From Vandiemenella viatica (taxonomy: Eukaryota > Arthropoda > Insecta > Orthoptera > Morabidae): a stretch of DNA of 64,000 bases. The stretch's first letter is position 1. Each line of letters starts with the position of its first letter. Both the position numbers and the translations under genes were made by a program. Of this stretch, positions 33,373-44,510 are shown in pieces. Location: NCBI GenBank assembly GCA_031002005.1, contig CM061919.1, positions 16,439,687 to 16,503,686 of the forward strand, in the 5' to 3' direction. A model generated the notes under the pieces. The model had not been told where the DNA came from, made no database searches, and worked only from the letters and a program-made list of their open reading frames with translations.

Positions 33373-33411
33373 CGAAATCATCCTGTCTAGTGAACGAGAA
33401 ATCATCAATGT
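33373..33411 (-). CDS. PolB exon 2 (39 nt)
   Basis: The acceptor is CCTCTGCTTCAG and the donor GTAATG. It reads DIDDFSFTRQDDF in frame with exon 1, with phase-1 boundaries at both ends. Confidence 0.72.
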
Positions 33412-33500
33412 CTGAAGCAGAGGAAAAAAAACTCTCATTAGTATATGTGAAAGAATTTAAAACAGCGAGAAAACAAGTTAAATAACAATAATTTACTTAC

Positions 33501-33546
33501 CAATATCGCTGAATAAGGTCATTCCTCCAAGATCTTCAGACGACAT
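33501..33546 (-). CDS. PolB exon 1 (46 nt)
   Basis: ATG at 33546 reads MSSEDLGGMTLFSDI and ends after the first base of the next codon. The donor is CGATATTG followed by GTAAGT. Continuity of frame with exons 2-4 supports it. Confidence 0.75.
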
Positions 33547-34281
33547 TGCGATGATCGTTGTGTTCAGCTCGGCGACTCAGAGAAGACTGGATAACACAAG
33601 GGAGATCTCAGCCCTTTATATACACGCTTGGAATCTCCGTGGCGTTGGAACACACGCTTTGCGGCATTAATCTCCCAGGGCTACATTTCTCGGGGTTGAA
33701 AAATGTTTTTGATTTATATACACGCTTGCGTGGGAAAACGGCGCTCGAGTGGTAGAACGCAATCGTAAAATACCGTGAAGGTTGAATAATGTCGTCCGGG
33801 TGCTATATTCAAGCACGCAGAGGCGTCGCGGCGGTGTATTTATGAGGTGTCACGGCTGATGAATAGATACCGCCTCCCTGGGCCTGCGCGGTCGGCCAGA
33901 TGCGGCGCGGCGGTTTATTTATGAGGGGTCGCGGCTGATGAATAGGAACCGCCTCCCTTGGCCTGCGCGGTCGGCTCATTTACATTCCACCGTGCGAGGG
34001 GAGTGAACTCGCTCGCGCTGGCTACTCATCTAAAATATTAAATTCCTGAACCAGTACTCCGAATTAAATGAAATAAACGCCATTATAATAGTGATAAAAT
34101 TTAGATACTAATCGATACGTCAAAACCCTAATATTGAACCGATAAAAAGAAAAAGTGAATATTATACCGCATTTCGAATTGAATTAATATTCTAAGACCA
34201 TGTAATTGAGGTTTAGTACCCTGACCGCGTAGAAAAATAAATAATAAAGCTATTTAGATGAAATATGACTAGAGTGCACAC
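33547..34281. promoter_or_regulatory. Upstream region of PolB with TATA boxes and tandem repeats
   Basis: On the minus strand TGTATATAAAGGG (about 33624-33612) lies about 70 bp ahead of the polymerase ATG, a fit for a TATA promoter. A second TATATACACGCTTG copy lies 98 bp further out (about 33715). Two tandem 79-bp GC-rich units (about 33825-33903 and 33904-33982) follow. The rest up to the terminal repeat is AT-rich without features. Confidence 0.55.
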
Positions 34282-34547
34282 CTGCTTCCACAGTACACGT
34301 GCAAGGCGACTTGAACGCACAGTTGCGTGGCACGTGGCAGAGGCACACACCTGCGTGGCACGTGGCCTTATTTACATATTATTCCCATTTATTACTAGAG
34401 CGCGCACACCTGCGTGGCACGTGGCAGAGGCGCACACCTGCGTCCCGCTGCGACGTGGGTGGTGCTGAGCTCACACCGGCGTCCATAAGAAATACATGGG
34501 GTGTTTTGGTCCGGGGTACGAGCTCACACCGGTGTATTGACACTACT
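34282..34547 (-). repeat. Right terminal inverted repeat of the Polinton
   Basis: The complement of 18421-18650, ending GTATTGACACTACT. It carries three CACGTGCCACGCA-type sub-repeats, one more than the left end, which explains the extra 30 bp or so. Confidence 0.95.
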
Positions 34548-34553
34548 CCTAGG
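34548..34553. other. Right target-site duplication of the Polinton (CCTAGG)
   Basis: Identical to 18415-18420. Confidence 0.88.
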
Positions 34554-34689
34554 GTTTTGTATTTTGATATAACATTGACAGAAATGTTAATATCTTGTAT
34601 AGAGTACAACATTTTTTTAATGGTTTTTGTAAACTATTCTTCGCCTACTTTGGTAATTTATTCCAATTTTGAATCCCTTATCTACAAGG

Positions 34690-35280
34690 GTGGGGACAGA
34701 ATTGTCTGTCGAAGGTCTTGATAATAAACTTAACTGGACACGACACATTGGACAAGTGGAGTAAAAGATTATAAAATCCTTCATTTACTGTAGAGGGTGA
34801 TGACAGGCTGTATTATAGAAGTTAAAGAATTGGGTTACAAAACATTGGACAGAATATGGTGGTGTAGTTTGGAACTCACCTTTTGGATATCGAATACAGG
34901 AGTTGGAGGGTGTGCAAAGGAGAGTAGTTAGATCTGTTGGTAGAAATTATCGCAGACCCACTCAGTAACCGATATGATAAAGGAGCTGGATTGGGAGCCA
35001 TTGGAAGATAGGAGAAGGGTGAAAAGAGAGCTGGGAATGTACAAGGCGTATGTTGGTGAAAGGGCTGGCAAGGACATTGGTCAAGGAATTGGGAGTAGTG
35101 CATGGAAGGGAACAGATGACGATGGGTACAAGCTGGCACTCGATTTTAAGCATAAGAGCGTAGGAAAATTTTCTTTTGAGGGTAAGGGTATCAGGGATTG
35201 GGATAAGTTACCAAGAAAAATGATGAATAATTAACCAAAAACTATGAAGGAATTTTAAAATAAAATTAGTTAATCGCAAA
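34690..35280 (+). mobile_element. LINE family A 3' fragment
   Basis: The ORF 34974-35234 reads MIKELDWEPLEDRRRVKREL, YKLALDFKHKSVGKFSF and WDKLPRKMMNN, closely matching the C-terminus of the LINE at 11440-14225. Upstream, LDNKLNWTRHI is visible near 34715. It is a 5'-truncated copy. Confidence 0.8.
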
Positions 35281-35329
35281 AGTAGACAAGAAAGGAATTT
35301 AACACTGAACGTCAATAAGATTATTATTT

Positions 35330-35810
35330 ATTTATTTGTTGAGGCCAACTAGGACCACTTTAAGTCTTTGTGCATTTGGCAGCGAGTTTCTTCTTCCTTT
35401 GGGCCCAGAACTCCTTCAATCGTTTTGAATGCGCCTGTTTGCGCTCCTCTGTCCAAAGTGTACCGCGTCTTCTGTTGGAGTGTCGTCTCGGATTGTCCCA
35501 CTTGTCATTAACTTCTTCCGAAATATATCTCTGTTGAAAGCATCTTCTGTCTTATCAAATGAAGATCTTCTTTAATATTTACGAACCGGGGCATTACAGA
35601 TTTGGGTCTGGAATCAAATAAATTTAAGATTAGTCTGTTTTCCTCCGTCCGTTTGAGGTGACCATAGAATTGAACCCGTCTTTTGCGGATTGTTTCAGTG
35701 ATTTTCTCTATTTTGCTGTAGACTTCTTTGTTGGATCTCTTTTGATGGACGTCATTCTTAAAGTTGGAACCCAGAATTCCTGTGATAATTTTTCTCTCTT
35801 TTTTTATAAT
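35330..35810 (-). mobile_element. LINE 3' fragment (RTE/L2-like tail)
   Basis: The minus strand encodes GTLWTEERKQAHSKRLKEFW followed by AQRKKKLAAKC and a stop near the AATAAATAATAATC-type tail at 35320. This C-terminal block is familiar from RTE/L2-type LINEs of invertebrates; the clade is uncertain. No catalytic domain remains. Confidence 0.55.
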
Positions 35811-35879
35811 ATTTTTCTATTATAATATAAATATTACTAAAAATGTAATTAGATGACAAGGGAAATTGCCATCTGAGCA

Positions 35880-36660
35880 TGGTGCACTCCATAACAATTT
35901 AATTCAATTCAGTTCGAAGAAAACTTTCCCACTTTTTTATAACTGAAATCAAGTACCAGCTTGTAGCCATAATAATTTCTTCTCTTCCATGCACTACTGC
36001 TAATTCTTCTACTAATATCCTTAAAGACCACTAATGTATGCCTTGTATGTATACTTCCAGAATTCTCTTCTCCCTTAGCTGTAGATTGCGTTCTGCAGCA
36101 ATTTCCACAAACAAATCTAGCTTCTCTCCTTTGCGCCCCTTCCAACTTCTATATTTGATACGAAAATTGTGGTCCCATTCTATACCACCCTATTCGACTA
36201 ATGTTCTACGAAAGTTTTGTAACTAGTTCATTCACTTCTCTTGTACATTCCCTTATCATCCTTTCCAATAAGTCAAAGATTTTGAAATCTGTTCCTACAA
36301 TTTTCCCAATGTGTCTTCTCCAGATGAGTTTATCATCAAATGTTATGCCAGTATACCCCATCAACTGAGATTCACGTGATATTTTTTTTTTTTGCTTAAT
36401 TCATGTTACCAATATGTAAACCAGTTTCTTACCTTACAGACATTCCTGATGTAGTTGTGTTGCAATCTCTCCAACAATTTACCTACCACGGATACCAAAC
36501 TAATCAACCTGTAAATTCCAATCCTATTTTTTGCTGCCACCCCTTTATGGCCCTCTACTCTTAAAAGCTTCATTAGTGGCTTAATAATTTCTTTTTGATC
36601 TATTTGAATTTTGTGTACCACATATTTGTATCTATATAGAGCAGTCTTGTGGCTCAATGT
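35880..36660 (-). mobile_element. LINE family A fragment, rearranged
   Basis: The ORF 36406-36657 reads IYRLISLVSVVGKLLERLQH, a reverse-transcriptase block, and 35909-36145 reads REARFVCGNCC and YYGYKLVLDFSYKKVGKF, the C-terminus. The parts are in different frames with much of the polymerase missing. Confidence 0.75.
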
Positions 36661-36955
36661 TTAAGGCATCTGACTGGAGATGAAAACGTCCTCAATTCAA
36701 ACTCCTTAAACCAACCTTCATCTCTGGCACAGCTTGCTGTGTAATGTGAACTACACAAGAACACTTCCTCAGTTTGGATTCCATATCAACTGTAGGTCTC
36801 CCATACCGTGAGGTTAATTAACCGCTATAAAAGGTGCACTGCACGGCGACGTGAAATCTCTGATGGTTGAAAAATCTTTCGGGATCTCCCAGCCGACAAT
36901 GCCATATGAGGATTTTGAGTTGATTCTACTTATTGGAGAAGTTTACCTGTCATAG
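36645..36955 (+). repeat. Possible tRNA-derived SINE
   Basis: GTGGCTCAATGTTTAAGGC resembles a tRNA A box and CAATTCAAACTCC, about 40 bp on, a weakened B box. A unique body follows. No full cloverleaf forms, so it is not a tRNA gene. Confidence 0.4.
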
Positions 36956-37017
36956 CTAAGTTAAAATAAACACTGTAAGTTTAATTTAACATTGTTATCA
37001 TTATTAAAACCATAACA

Positions 37018-37224
37018 CTAACTATTTTTCTCTGTATGATCATTTGTTTTTACAGCTTTTGACACTGTTTCATCCACTGTCTGCTCCATATCATCAACTT
37101 TCTGCTGTTCACATTCTAATTGTATATTCAGTTTCCGTATTGCTTCCCTTGCTTTCATCATTGCTTCCAATCTCAAGTCCAGATCTTGACTTTGCTCTAT
37201 TACTAGTTTCTCAGTCCTCATTAC
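37018..37224 (-). CDS. Candidate host gene terminal exon, coiled coil
   Basis: On the minus strand a strong acceptor (TTTTTTTTTCTTTCACAG) is followed by an open frame VMRTEKLVIEQSQDLDLRLE, AMMKAREAIRKLNIQLECEQ and VDDMEQTVDETVSKAVKTND ending at TAG 37018. Heptad-like spacing of Leu, Ile and Val with many Glu, Lys and Arg suggests a coiled coil. It carries no mobile-element motif, and is the best candidate for host coding sequence in this window. Earlier exons would lie at higher coordinates; I could not identify them. I do not recognise the gene. Confidence 0.5.
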   Translation of the reverse strand, partial: VMRTEKLVIEQSQDLDLRLEAMMKAREAIRKLNIQLECEQQKVDDMEQTVDETVSKAVKTNDHTEKNS

Positions 37225-38335
37225 CTGTGAAAGAAAAAAAAAAATGAATTTGATTTTTGAGGCCAAACAAAACTTTTTGTTTGTTTTTTGGTTTCTCCAT
37301 ACTTTAATGTTTGTGGGACTATTAAAAAACAGTGAGTATGGATCGCCAGAAGGGAGTAGAATACAATCTACATATGGTGTCATCTATATCGATTATTTTC
37401 TATGATACACACGACTTGCCAGAGCCGGATTAAGACAGCGTGGCGCCTGCATAAAATGCGAACAATAGGCCCATGGTTTACTTTGGGTATTATAGTTTAG
37501 AATATAAAATAAAAAGCACATTTACAAAACTACCTTCAGTGATTTAATATGGACACATTTAGGAGTAACACTAAGTAAACCATTTCTGTATTCATTAAAT
37601 CGAGATCATTTAGACGTTCTTGTCCCATTGTGTTCCATTAGCTCATTTTTAATTCACTTTATGTTGGAAAAGTTCTTTCTGCGCTGCCGTTGATGACCAT
37701 CAAACTCAAGTAGAGGCGTAACACTATTTATACATTTGGAAAACACGACTATAATGAATTTTCCATTAAGAATGTATAATACTGAAGTTCAAAAGCAGCA
37801 GTCACATCTGTTTTCAACGAAATGTACCAATTCGTTAGCAAGACTGTCTTCCACATCGTCTGGGGAAGCACTGACGGTAACAGACGAGTTTTTCAAAATT
37901 TCTTCTCCTGGTAAACACTTTAATTTCCTAAGCATTCCAAATACACATGCCAGTGAGTGGCAGGGGTGGATCCAGGATTTTGGTTCGGTAGGGGCATGAG
38001 TGGATTTTGGTTTGGGGGGGGGGGATTGAGTCGGGCAAGGATAAGTCTTTATAGTCTCCTCGGATTGCTGCCCCATTTGCCCCCTTAAAAGATCAGGGAG
38101 ATGGTGGGAGACGCAACAGAATGATTGGATCAAATGTTTTGGAGAAATAGCGCTACAAATGTCAGTGATAAATAATACGCGATCTATTTATGGATTATAA
38201 TTAAAGTATAGGAAATAAGTATATAAGAAACAAGTTGGCTCCACCTATCATTCACACATTTAAATGTCGGTGCAGTAAGCATGTTCTCGATGATCCTACT
38301 TGTCCAAAATCTTTTTAACTAAAATATTGATCCCC
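37225..38335. other. Mixed repeat debris, no gene
   Basis: CAGAGCCGGATTAAG near 37420 and CAGGGGTGGATCCAGG at 37971 are typical starts of small hAT-like elements; a matching CCACCCCTG end lies at 40522 and a GGATCCGGCACTG end at 41632, but I could not pair them by target duplications. A G10 run is at about 38015. Confidence 0.4.
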
Positions 38336-38339
38336 TCTG

Positions 38340-39190
38340 TTCATAGCGGTGATGGATAACATCTTAAAAGAACTAAAGAGAGCAATCAATAGAGATCTAC
38401 AGGCATTGGTGCTTGCGGATGATGTGGCAGTATGGGATTAAACCGAAGAAGGAATACAAAACAAACTGAAAATGTGGAATAATAAGTTTGAAGAATATGG
38501 AATGAAATTGAAGTAAAAAAAATCGTAGCCGAAAAAAAAACAGACTGTCATATAAAATTACAAGACCACCAAGTTGAAGTTGTTGACAAATTCAGCTACC
38601 TGGGGAGCATAATTGCCACTAACGGTAAAAGTGAGTTAGAAATAATGAATAGAGTATCCAAAGGAGCCCGCGCTGGGGCTTACTATGGGACATGAAGATT
38701 CCCAGAAGAACAAAAATTGTCTTGTACAAATCATATCTCATTCATATTCTGACATATGGTTTGGAAACATGCGCACTAACATCAAGGGACCTTAGCAAGA
38801 TCCGAGCATGTTTAATAAATGTTTCTTAGAACAGCCCTACAGAAAACTAGACCACATAAAGAATGATGAGATTAGATCAAACCTAGAGCTAAGGAAATCC
38901 ATGGAAGAGAGACTTAGGTCATCACAACTTAAGTGGTTTGGGCATGTCAAGATAATGACTAGTACAAGACCAACAAAACCTTATTTGGAAAAAATGATAG
39001 TGGGCAACAGACCGGTGGGAAGACCACGAAGATGGACAGACCAACTGCAACTAGGACATAGAGAGAAGAGGCTGGAACTGGGAATATATCACGGACAGAG
39101 AAACTTTTCTGGATAGGAGACAGTGGAAGACGATCGTCTACAACAACAATCAAGGTTCGTAAACCACACCCGGGTCCCCAACGATAATGA
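38340..39190 (+). mobile_element. LINE reverse-transcriptase fragment (RTE/L2-like)
   Basis: In several frames one can read ALVLADDVAVWD (the FADD-type motif), KLKMWNNKFEEYGMKL, VVDKFSYLGSIIATNGKS and ILTYGLETCALTSRDLSK. The ORF 38808-39116 has LRSSQLKWFGHVKIM and RPVGRPRRWTDQL, a common C-terminal block. Frameshifts and stops throughout. Confidence 0.75.
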
Positions 39191-39499
39191 TGATTGGAGT
39201 GGAAATTTGGGAACAAGGTACTATTGTAAAAGTTACGTTAATCAGTTAGAAGTAATGATGAAGACAGTGACATGAAACACGGTGCACAAGTCACTAATTG
39301 CATTTTCAATTTATTTTAAAGGAATAATATCATTAAGGAGTAATTTGAAAAGCCCGATAAAGTGGATACTCCAGGACAAGAGCAGAGCCAGATCAACTTT
39401 TTTGCGTCCTCCAACTCACGCGGGTTGCCAGAATTTGTCATTGGAGTATTAATCTCGTTATTAATTTTTTTAACTTACGAACAAAGTGAATGTTTTGTT

Positions 39500-40460
39500 T
39501 GTAGAGAGACAGCATCAAGCACCTTTATGCCGTTTTAGCTTTCTTAGTTCCCTCATAGTATCCTCATGATTTATTTCCAGTTTTTTAGTCTGCACATTAC
39601 TACTTATCTGAAAAAGCTCCTCCTCTGATTTTTCACCTCCTATCGCAGAATTATATTCACTAATTGTCTCATGAGACCAGTTACTTTAAGTATCTCTGCC
39701 TTTTTCAAATTCCACAGTAACTTATTCTCCACGCTTATCCACAATTGTCACAATATCTCTCCTTCCCCAGAGTTTTCTAAAACCATAAAAAATCGTGGAT
39801 GGATCAATCAGTGGTTACCCTGTATTTTCATAAACCCATCTTTAGCCTCTTATTAATTCCTTGCTTAGTTGTTTCAAGGTATACCCTACTGCCATGCTGA
39901 TCTCTTAACTCTATTGTATTCTATTCTTACCGATCTTATTAGCCTTCTCATTTCCCTAATATAGTTAGCAGCTTCTATGTTCTGTTGTTTATGTTCTGTA
40001 TCTTCTTAAACTCCTTCCAACTCCTTTTTGCTATACTGGTGCACTTCTTCTACTACACTGAACTTTTCTCTGAAATATCTTTTAAATTCCGTGACATGTG
40101 CTTTTTTTTTTTATAACTGTACCCATATCTACCCACAATTTTCGCCACTAAGCTTACTAAACCATTTAATATCCATCATAACTTCTTCATAATCACTTAC
40201 TTCTTCTGCAACTGGTACTCCAAAAAATTATCATTGGGCTTTATTAAGAGGCTATTTAACATTTTCGCTTCCCTAGTGCTTTGCTTAACCGTTTCTGTGA
40301 ACCGGCCTCCCTTCACTAAGGTATTTGCATATCTCTGATCCCTTGTGTTATTTATCTTAATTCCATGCCAGTGGTAAATTTAAGTAACACCAATATAACT
40401 CCTCATCCTTTGAATTCTGATTATGAATTTAATTTCTCCTCAGCATCGTCATTCATTATT
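39500..40460 (-). mobile_element. LINE family A endonuclease/polymerase-linker fragment
   Basis: It matches, on the minus strand, the part of the LINE at about 12930-14050 (shared blocks around 39525-39600 and 40100-40440), including the stretch just before the reverse transcriptase. No open frame longer than about 60 codons remains. Confidence 0.65.
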
Positions 40461-41985
40461 CCAGTATAGGTAGGCAGACAAGTCCATGAGTTTATTTTTG
40501 TTACACCCTGAATCCACCCCTGGTAGCTCGTAGCTGTAATAATCTCTGCTAGCAGTTACTACATTAAACACATAATTTAGAAAAGTATATTAGCCATATA
40601 TGTGGAGGATACTTTCTGGAATCCAAAATGAGAAGTAGTAAGAATATTAGAATGTATACTTTATTATTCTATGATACATACCTTTTTCAAAAATGTTTTA
40701 TAGTCCTCAGAGTAAAGAAATGGATCTTCTACTTTCATAAGTATTACTTTTTAACTGTATATTTTGATATTTTATAAATACGTCCTGCTTAAAATACTAC
40801 TTTAAAGCTAAGGGACTAATTGACTGAATCAAATTAACAAGAGAAATTATCAAAAACTTACCGGAAACATTGAAGGACTGCAAGGTTACAGTTCATAATG
40901 GGCGAACCAAATAAGTTACTTGACATTAAAAGGAAAACTAACAATCATAGATTAAATCGTAATGATACAGAAAATCAACTTTATTTGTTGTATAAGGGCT
41001 AAAAACATATTTTTAATAAAGTAAAAATGCAAAATATAGCCCTTAGTTACTTGATGCGAAACGCTATTTAGAGAGCTGGGTCGTCAGTATTTAGTAAGTG
41101 GCAGTTTTGCTCCTGTATATTTAGCGTTTGTCGACAACAAGTGCATCGAATATTGATGGTTTTACTTCCATCCATTAGTTCTAATTATCAATCCATAAAC
41201 AAGATATATTTGCTATGTAAGTTGGATTTACCAAGGCAAACGATTTCAATTTGTCTAGAATTGATGTCAAGCTGCTCGGAATGTTTTTTCGCATCAATCG
41301 GTGATTTCTGCTAAGCTTAATTCCAGAACGTCAAAACTTCAATTCGAGTATATGTATTTTGTTAGTCATATTACGATAAAACATTGGAATACAACATATT
41401 TTAGAAGTATGTTTGTGAGTGTGTTAGTGACAATGACGAATCCACGAATGTTTCGAGCCAACAACTTGAGATTGCTGCCCTAAAAGGTCAACGCCACAAG
41501 AATTTTTCGCCCCTTCAAACAAGTTTTTGCGCCTCCCCTTTCAAATATAATTTTTTCCACCCCCCTGGAGTTACTGCCCGGGGTAAGTGCCCCAGTTAGC
41601 CCCCCCCCCCGCCCTGGATCCGGCACTGGTTAATGATGCATTTTATGCAATACAAATGAATAAATTGTGATTTTAGTGCAATGAGTCTATATTTCGTGGC
41701 AAAACGTAGTTTCTAATATTTTATAGTGCCAGTAAATTTCACTCTGTTTTTATTTTTATTTTCATTAAATATGGTTTTGTTGTTTTGCAGAAAGTATTAG
41801 TTTAATATTCATTTAAGAAATCCTTGAGTGATTTATTCAAGTCTTTGAAAGTAGAAACTTTTTGTAGTCTGTATTGGTAATTTTACATGTTGTTCTTTCG
41901 TTTAATTTTTTATCATAGTTTGAAAAGAAAATTGCCAACTGCTTTTTGGGATTCGTTGAGGCTTGTGTTAAAATAAACGTCTTGC
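40461..41985. other. Unassigned sequence with G/C-tract element ends
   Basis: No gene. CCCCCCCCCC and GGATCCGGCACTG near 41600-41632 look like the end of a small hAT-like element. Confidence 0.4.
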
Positions 41986-41989
41986 AGAC

Positions 41990-42130
41990 TGCTGTTTATA
42001 GAGTGGTTATAGTGGGAGGGAATCTAAGTATACCAGGTATTAGCCGTAAGGAGATTAGAATTAGAAACACAAGAGAACAGAAACATGCAAACACTTTGGT
42101 GAGTAAATTGTGATTCACACAAGTGGTAAA
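41990..42130 (+). mobile_element. Short LINE endonuclease fragment
   Basis: Reads VVIVGGNLSIPGIS followed by RNTREQKHANTL, matching the GGDLNLPGINW region of LINE family A with several changes. About 140 bp only. Confidence 0.6.
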
Positions 42131-43070
42131 GAGATTTTTTTTAAAAAAACCTACAGAAAGTTGTGTACAAACAGTTGATAAACAGAAATAACGTATTATC
42201 ACAATACAACGAAAACCAACTGCACTAATTAAATAAATGTTCACGTTTTCAAAGAATGACTTTTAAGATAACCTCAGAACTCACAATATTTTTATCGATA
42301 AAAACTCATCGTTATTAGAGAACAAAATATTTAAGTACGTATCTTATTAAACATAATAAAATATTAAGTCAAAATTTAAGTCAAAATGGCGTTCACAAAT
42401 ATGTATTGAAGATTTTTGAGACAAATAGCCACTTTTTTCTGCATATTTTCTTTATTTGGAAAGTGTATAAATAATTTGTTCGGGATTTAATTTATGTGTT
42501 CACACAACTATTAAATGGTAGAACTTATTTTATTAACGAAGTTATGAAAGTTCTGTTTTGTTTTGAGCGCACGTTACAGGAGACGCAATGACGACTACGT
42601 GCGTTTTGGCAGCAATATTCAAACGAACATAAAAAATGTAAAATTTTGCATTATTTCATTTTCTGTTTGTTTATTTGTGAAATTTTTTTTTGGGTTATAA
42701 TTGACACATATATATAATACTAACTACATTTCCAAAATTAGTGTAGTAGTGAGTTGATTTCAATGAATATTAATATTAAAAAAGTAATAATGAAATGTAG
42801 AAGCAAATATGGAGGGAAATCGCAACCGGATGTGTGATACATTGTAGATAAAATAGTTAAATTTAATTAAATATGTCAATTGGTGGAAAAATTATACATG
42901 TATACTAAATGATATCTGCCAATGCAATTCATTTCTTCATTGGTTTCTTGGTCCACCAAAAGCATTTCACCTCATTCTCAAAAGCATCTTCAGTAACATT
43001 TTCTGTTGTATGTGTGTAGATATCATTAGACTCTTGAGGAGAAACTAAATTAATATTCAGAGCTCTGAGG
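42131..43070. other. Unassigned AT-rich sequence
   Basis: No gene, RNA or repeat is recognised. Confidence 0.4.
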
Positions 43071-43074
43071 TAAG

Positions 43075-43290
43075 AGTAGAATGTTCGTTAGGGACTTAAT
43101 TTGCCACGTGGGTTGGGTAGGAAATAAGATGAATAACGCAAGCACTAGAGATTTGTAGATACCTTGGTTAGGGAAGGAATCCTTGCACAGGTGTTAGAGA
43201 CAGAGCAAGTGTGTCAGATCCTGATGATAAACTTGGCGAGTTTCAGATTACAGAATCTTTGGAATAAACAAATCATTGGTTCATGGTTAT
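43075..43290 (+). mobile_element. Short LINE endonuclease fragment
   Basis: NLPHVGWVGNKMNN near 43105 is the endonuclease motif of LINE family A relatives, followed by further decayed matches. Confidence 0.5.
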
Positions 43291-44502
43291 CATTGATTTT
43301 GGGACAGAGCATTTAGCTACCTACCATGGTTTCGTCTCTCTGGTTTGTCATTCGTACCATGGAGGAAGGAAATATCCTCCATGATTCGTACCTACTCCGA
43401 CAGACAAGGAATTGGACGTAAGCCAAATTATATACCTTAAATCCAAAAATCTTTAAAATATTTCCTGCATTCAAGTGTGGTTCCTGGACAATCATGCTGA
43501 CAACAATTTCATTCGATAGGTCATTTGAAATCGGAAGACATGAATCGTATTGATGTAAAAGTACAGATTAGAACTTTAATTTAATGATTTCACAATATTA
43601 TTTAAAAATAATTTTTTTTAAATTACCATTCGACTAATGAAAAATACGATTAATTTAATGCATTATACATCTACATACATCTAGAAAAGTTTAATGTATT
43701 GCGATGGTGGTTTAGAAAGCTCTTAACATTTAGCGTAGGACTGTTGGCAAACAAAGAAATGCGACATAGAAACGTATATAAAAATAAATAAAACACGCTT
43801 AAGCTGAAAAATAATAAATTTGGTATAAAATTCTTTTAGCTTCATTTATATATTTTTTTAAAGCAACTTCACCATGATCTGTAGTTTCTGAGTTCTTTCC
43901 AGACCACCTTTGCATGTCTGTAAATTTGTTTGCTGGAGTAGGTTTGTTTTTGCTTTACCTTCCAAAACTGTCTCATCTCTTGCACTTCCGGTTGTTTACG
44001 TACAAGGAAGCCTCGTACTTGCACCTGGATTCTAAGAGCTGCTTCTTCTTCCGTCCATAGCCATGACCATGGGAAGTATGGTCTTGGACTGCAAAATTTG
44101 TGAATTTAATATATGAGTAAAGCCAGTTTTTGAGTGTGTTTGGTTTAGATTTCATTAAATTCCTTGGTAGAAAACAAGTGGCGCTGTTGTTTAATGAATC
44201 TAAAGAAACTTTAGAGATATAGCTCTAAAGAAAATAAAAGATAACTGTTAGTAGAGAAGCAGTTGAATATGTTAGGAACCAGCTGTATTTACTTCCTAAA
44301 CGTGAAGGATTGAAACATAAATGGGAAAACAGCCAATGGCTGGAGGCAGTACTGGTCATTCGTTTTTATTTTATTTTTTTATGTTCAGCACGAAGTATTC
44401 TTGCATCTGGAGCTAAGACATGGTCTTTCTCCAGAAAATATGAATACCTTTAATAAAGAAGACTAAAGATAAGCGTATTTGGTATCTGTTAGGGAGAATG
44501 TA
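43291..44502. other. Unassigned sequence, possible small exon on the minus strand
   Basis: Between about 43990 and 44090 a minus-strand stretch is richer in GC than its surroundings. It follows a TTTGCAG acceptor and precedes a GTACGTAA donor, with an open frame HGYGRKKKQLLESRCKYEAS. It could be a host exon, but support is weak. The rest holds nothing recognisable. Confidence 0.3.
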
Positions 44503-44510
44503 AACGTAAG

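Larger units (their letters stand above)
29073..33546 (-). pseudogene. Polinton protein-primed family-B DNA polymerase, spliced and inactivated
   Basis: Coding starts at ATG 33546, passes three small introns and continues in a long last exon (32864-29073). Visible blocks: Pro/Ser-rich N-terminus; LCFLWTILAY and GIEFPVKLSDISKFE; zinc-binding VCHICENDI with VRDHCHITGKFRG; exonuclease motifs VVYADFESLL, HNLSGYDAHF and YASLYMDTD; polymerase motif A IIYFDVNNLYGWAM; motif B KLMNNSIFGKT; motif C LLYMETDSF, where the first catalytic Asp is Glu. It would replicate the element from its protein-primed ends. Breaks: stops at 32209, 31684, about 31275, 30498, 29598 and in exon 3, with frameshifts near 31410 and 31080. 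The C-terminus TLPWGHKSV is complete. Confidence 0.94.
18421..34547 (+). mobile_element. Polinton/Maverick virus-like transposon, near complete, 16127 bp
   Basis: Terminal inverted repeats of about 230-266 bp, AG starts and an exact 6-bp flanking duplication define it. It encodes the core Polinton set: protein-primed PolB, DDE integrase, packaging ATPase, adenain-like protease, major and minor capsid proteins, plus a phospholipase-like protein, fibre-like protein and conserved ORFs of unknown role. Without the nested Helitron the element is about 13.3 kb, a little short for the family. Three of the genes are still fully open; PolB, integrase, MCP, ATPase, protease, the phospholipase-like gene, the exonuclease-like gene and the gene before the integrase are broken. 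Confidence 0.96.

Noticed and set aside
34690..36660. A single long LINE continuing from 34690 to 36660
   Set aside because: The fragments are in opposite orientations and repeat the same C-terminal region, so they are separate insertions.
37971..40522. A 2.5-kb hAT element with CAGGGGTGGATCC-type ends
   Set aside because: The ends match as inverted repeats, but the flanking 8-bp sequences agree at only about half of the positions, so the pairing is not supported.
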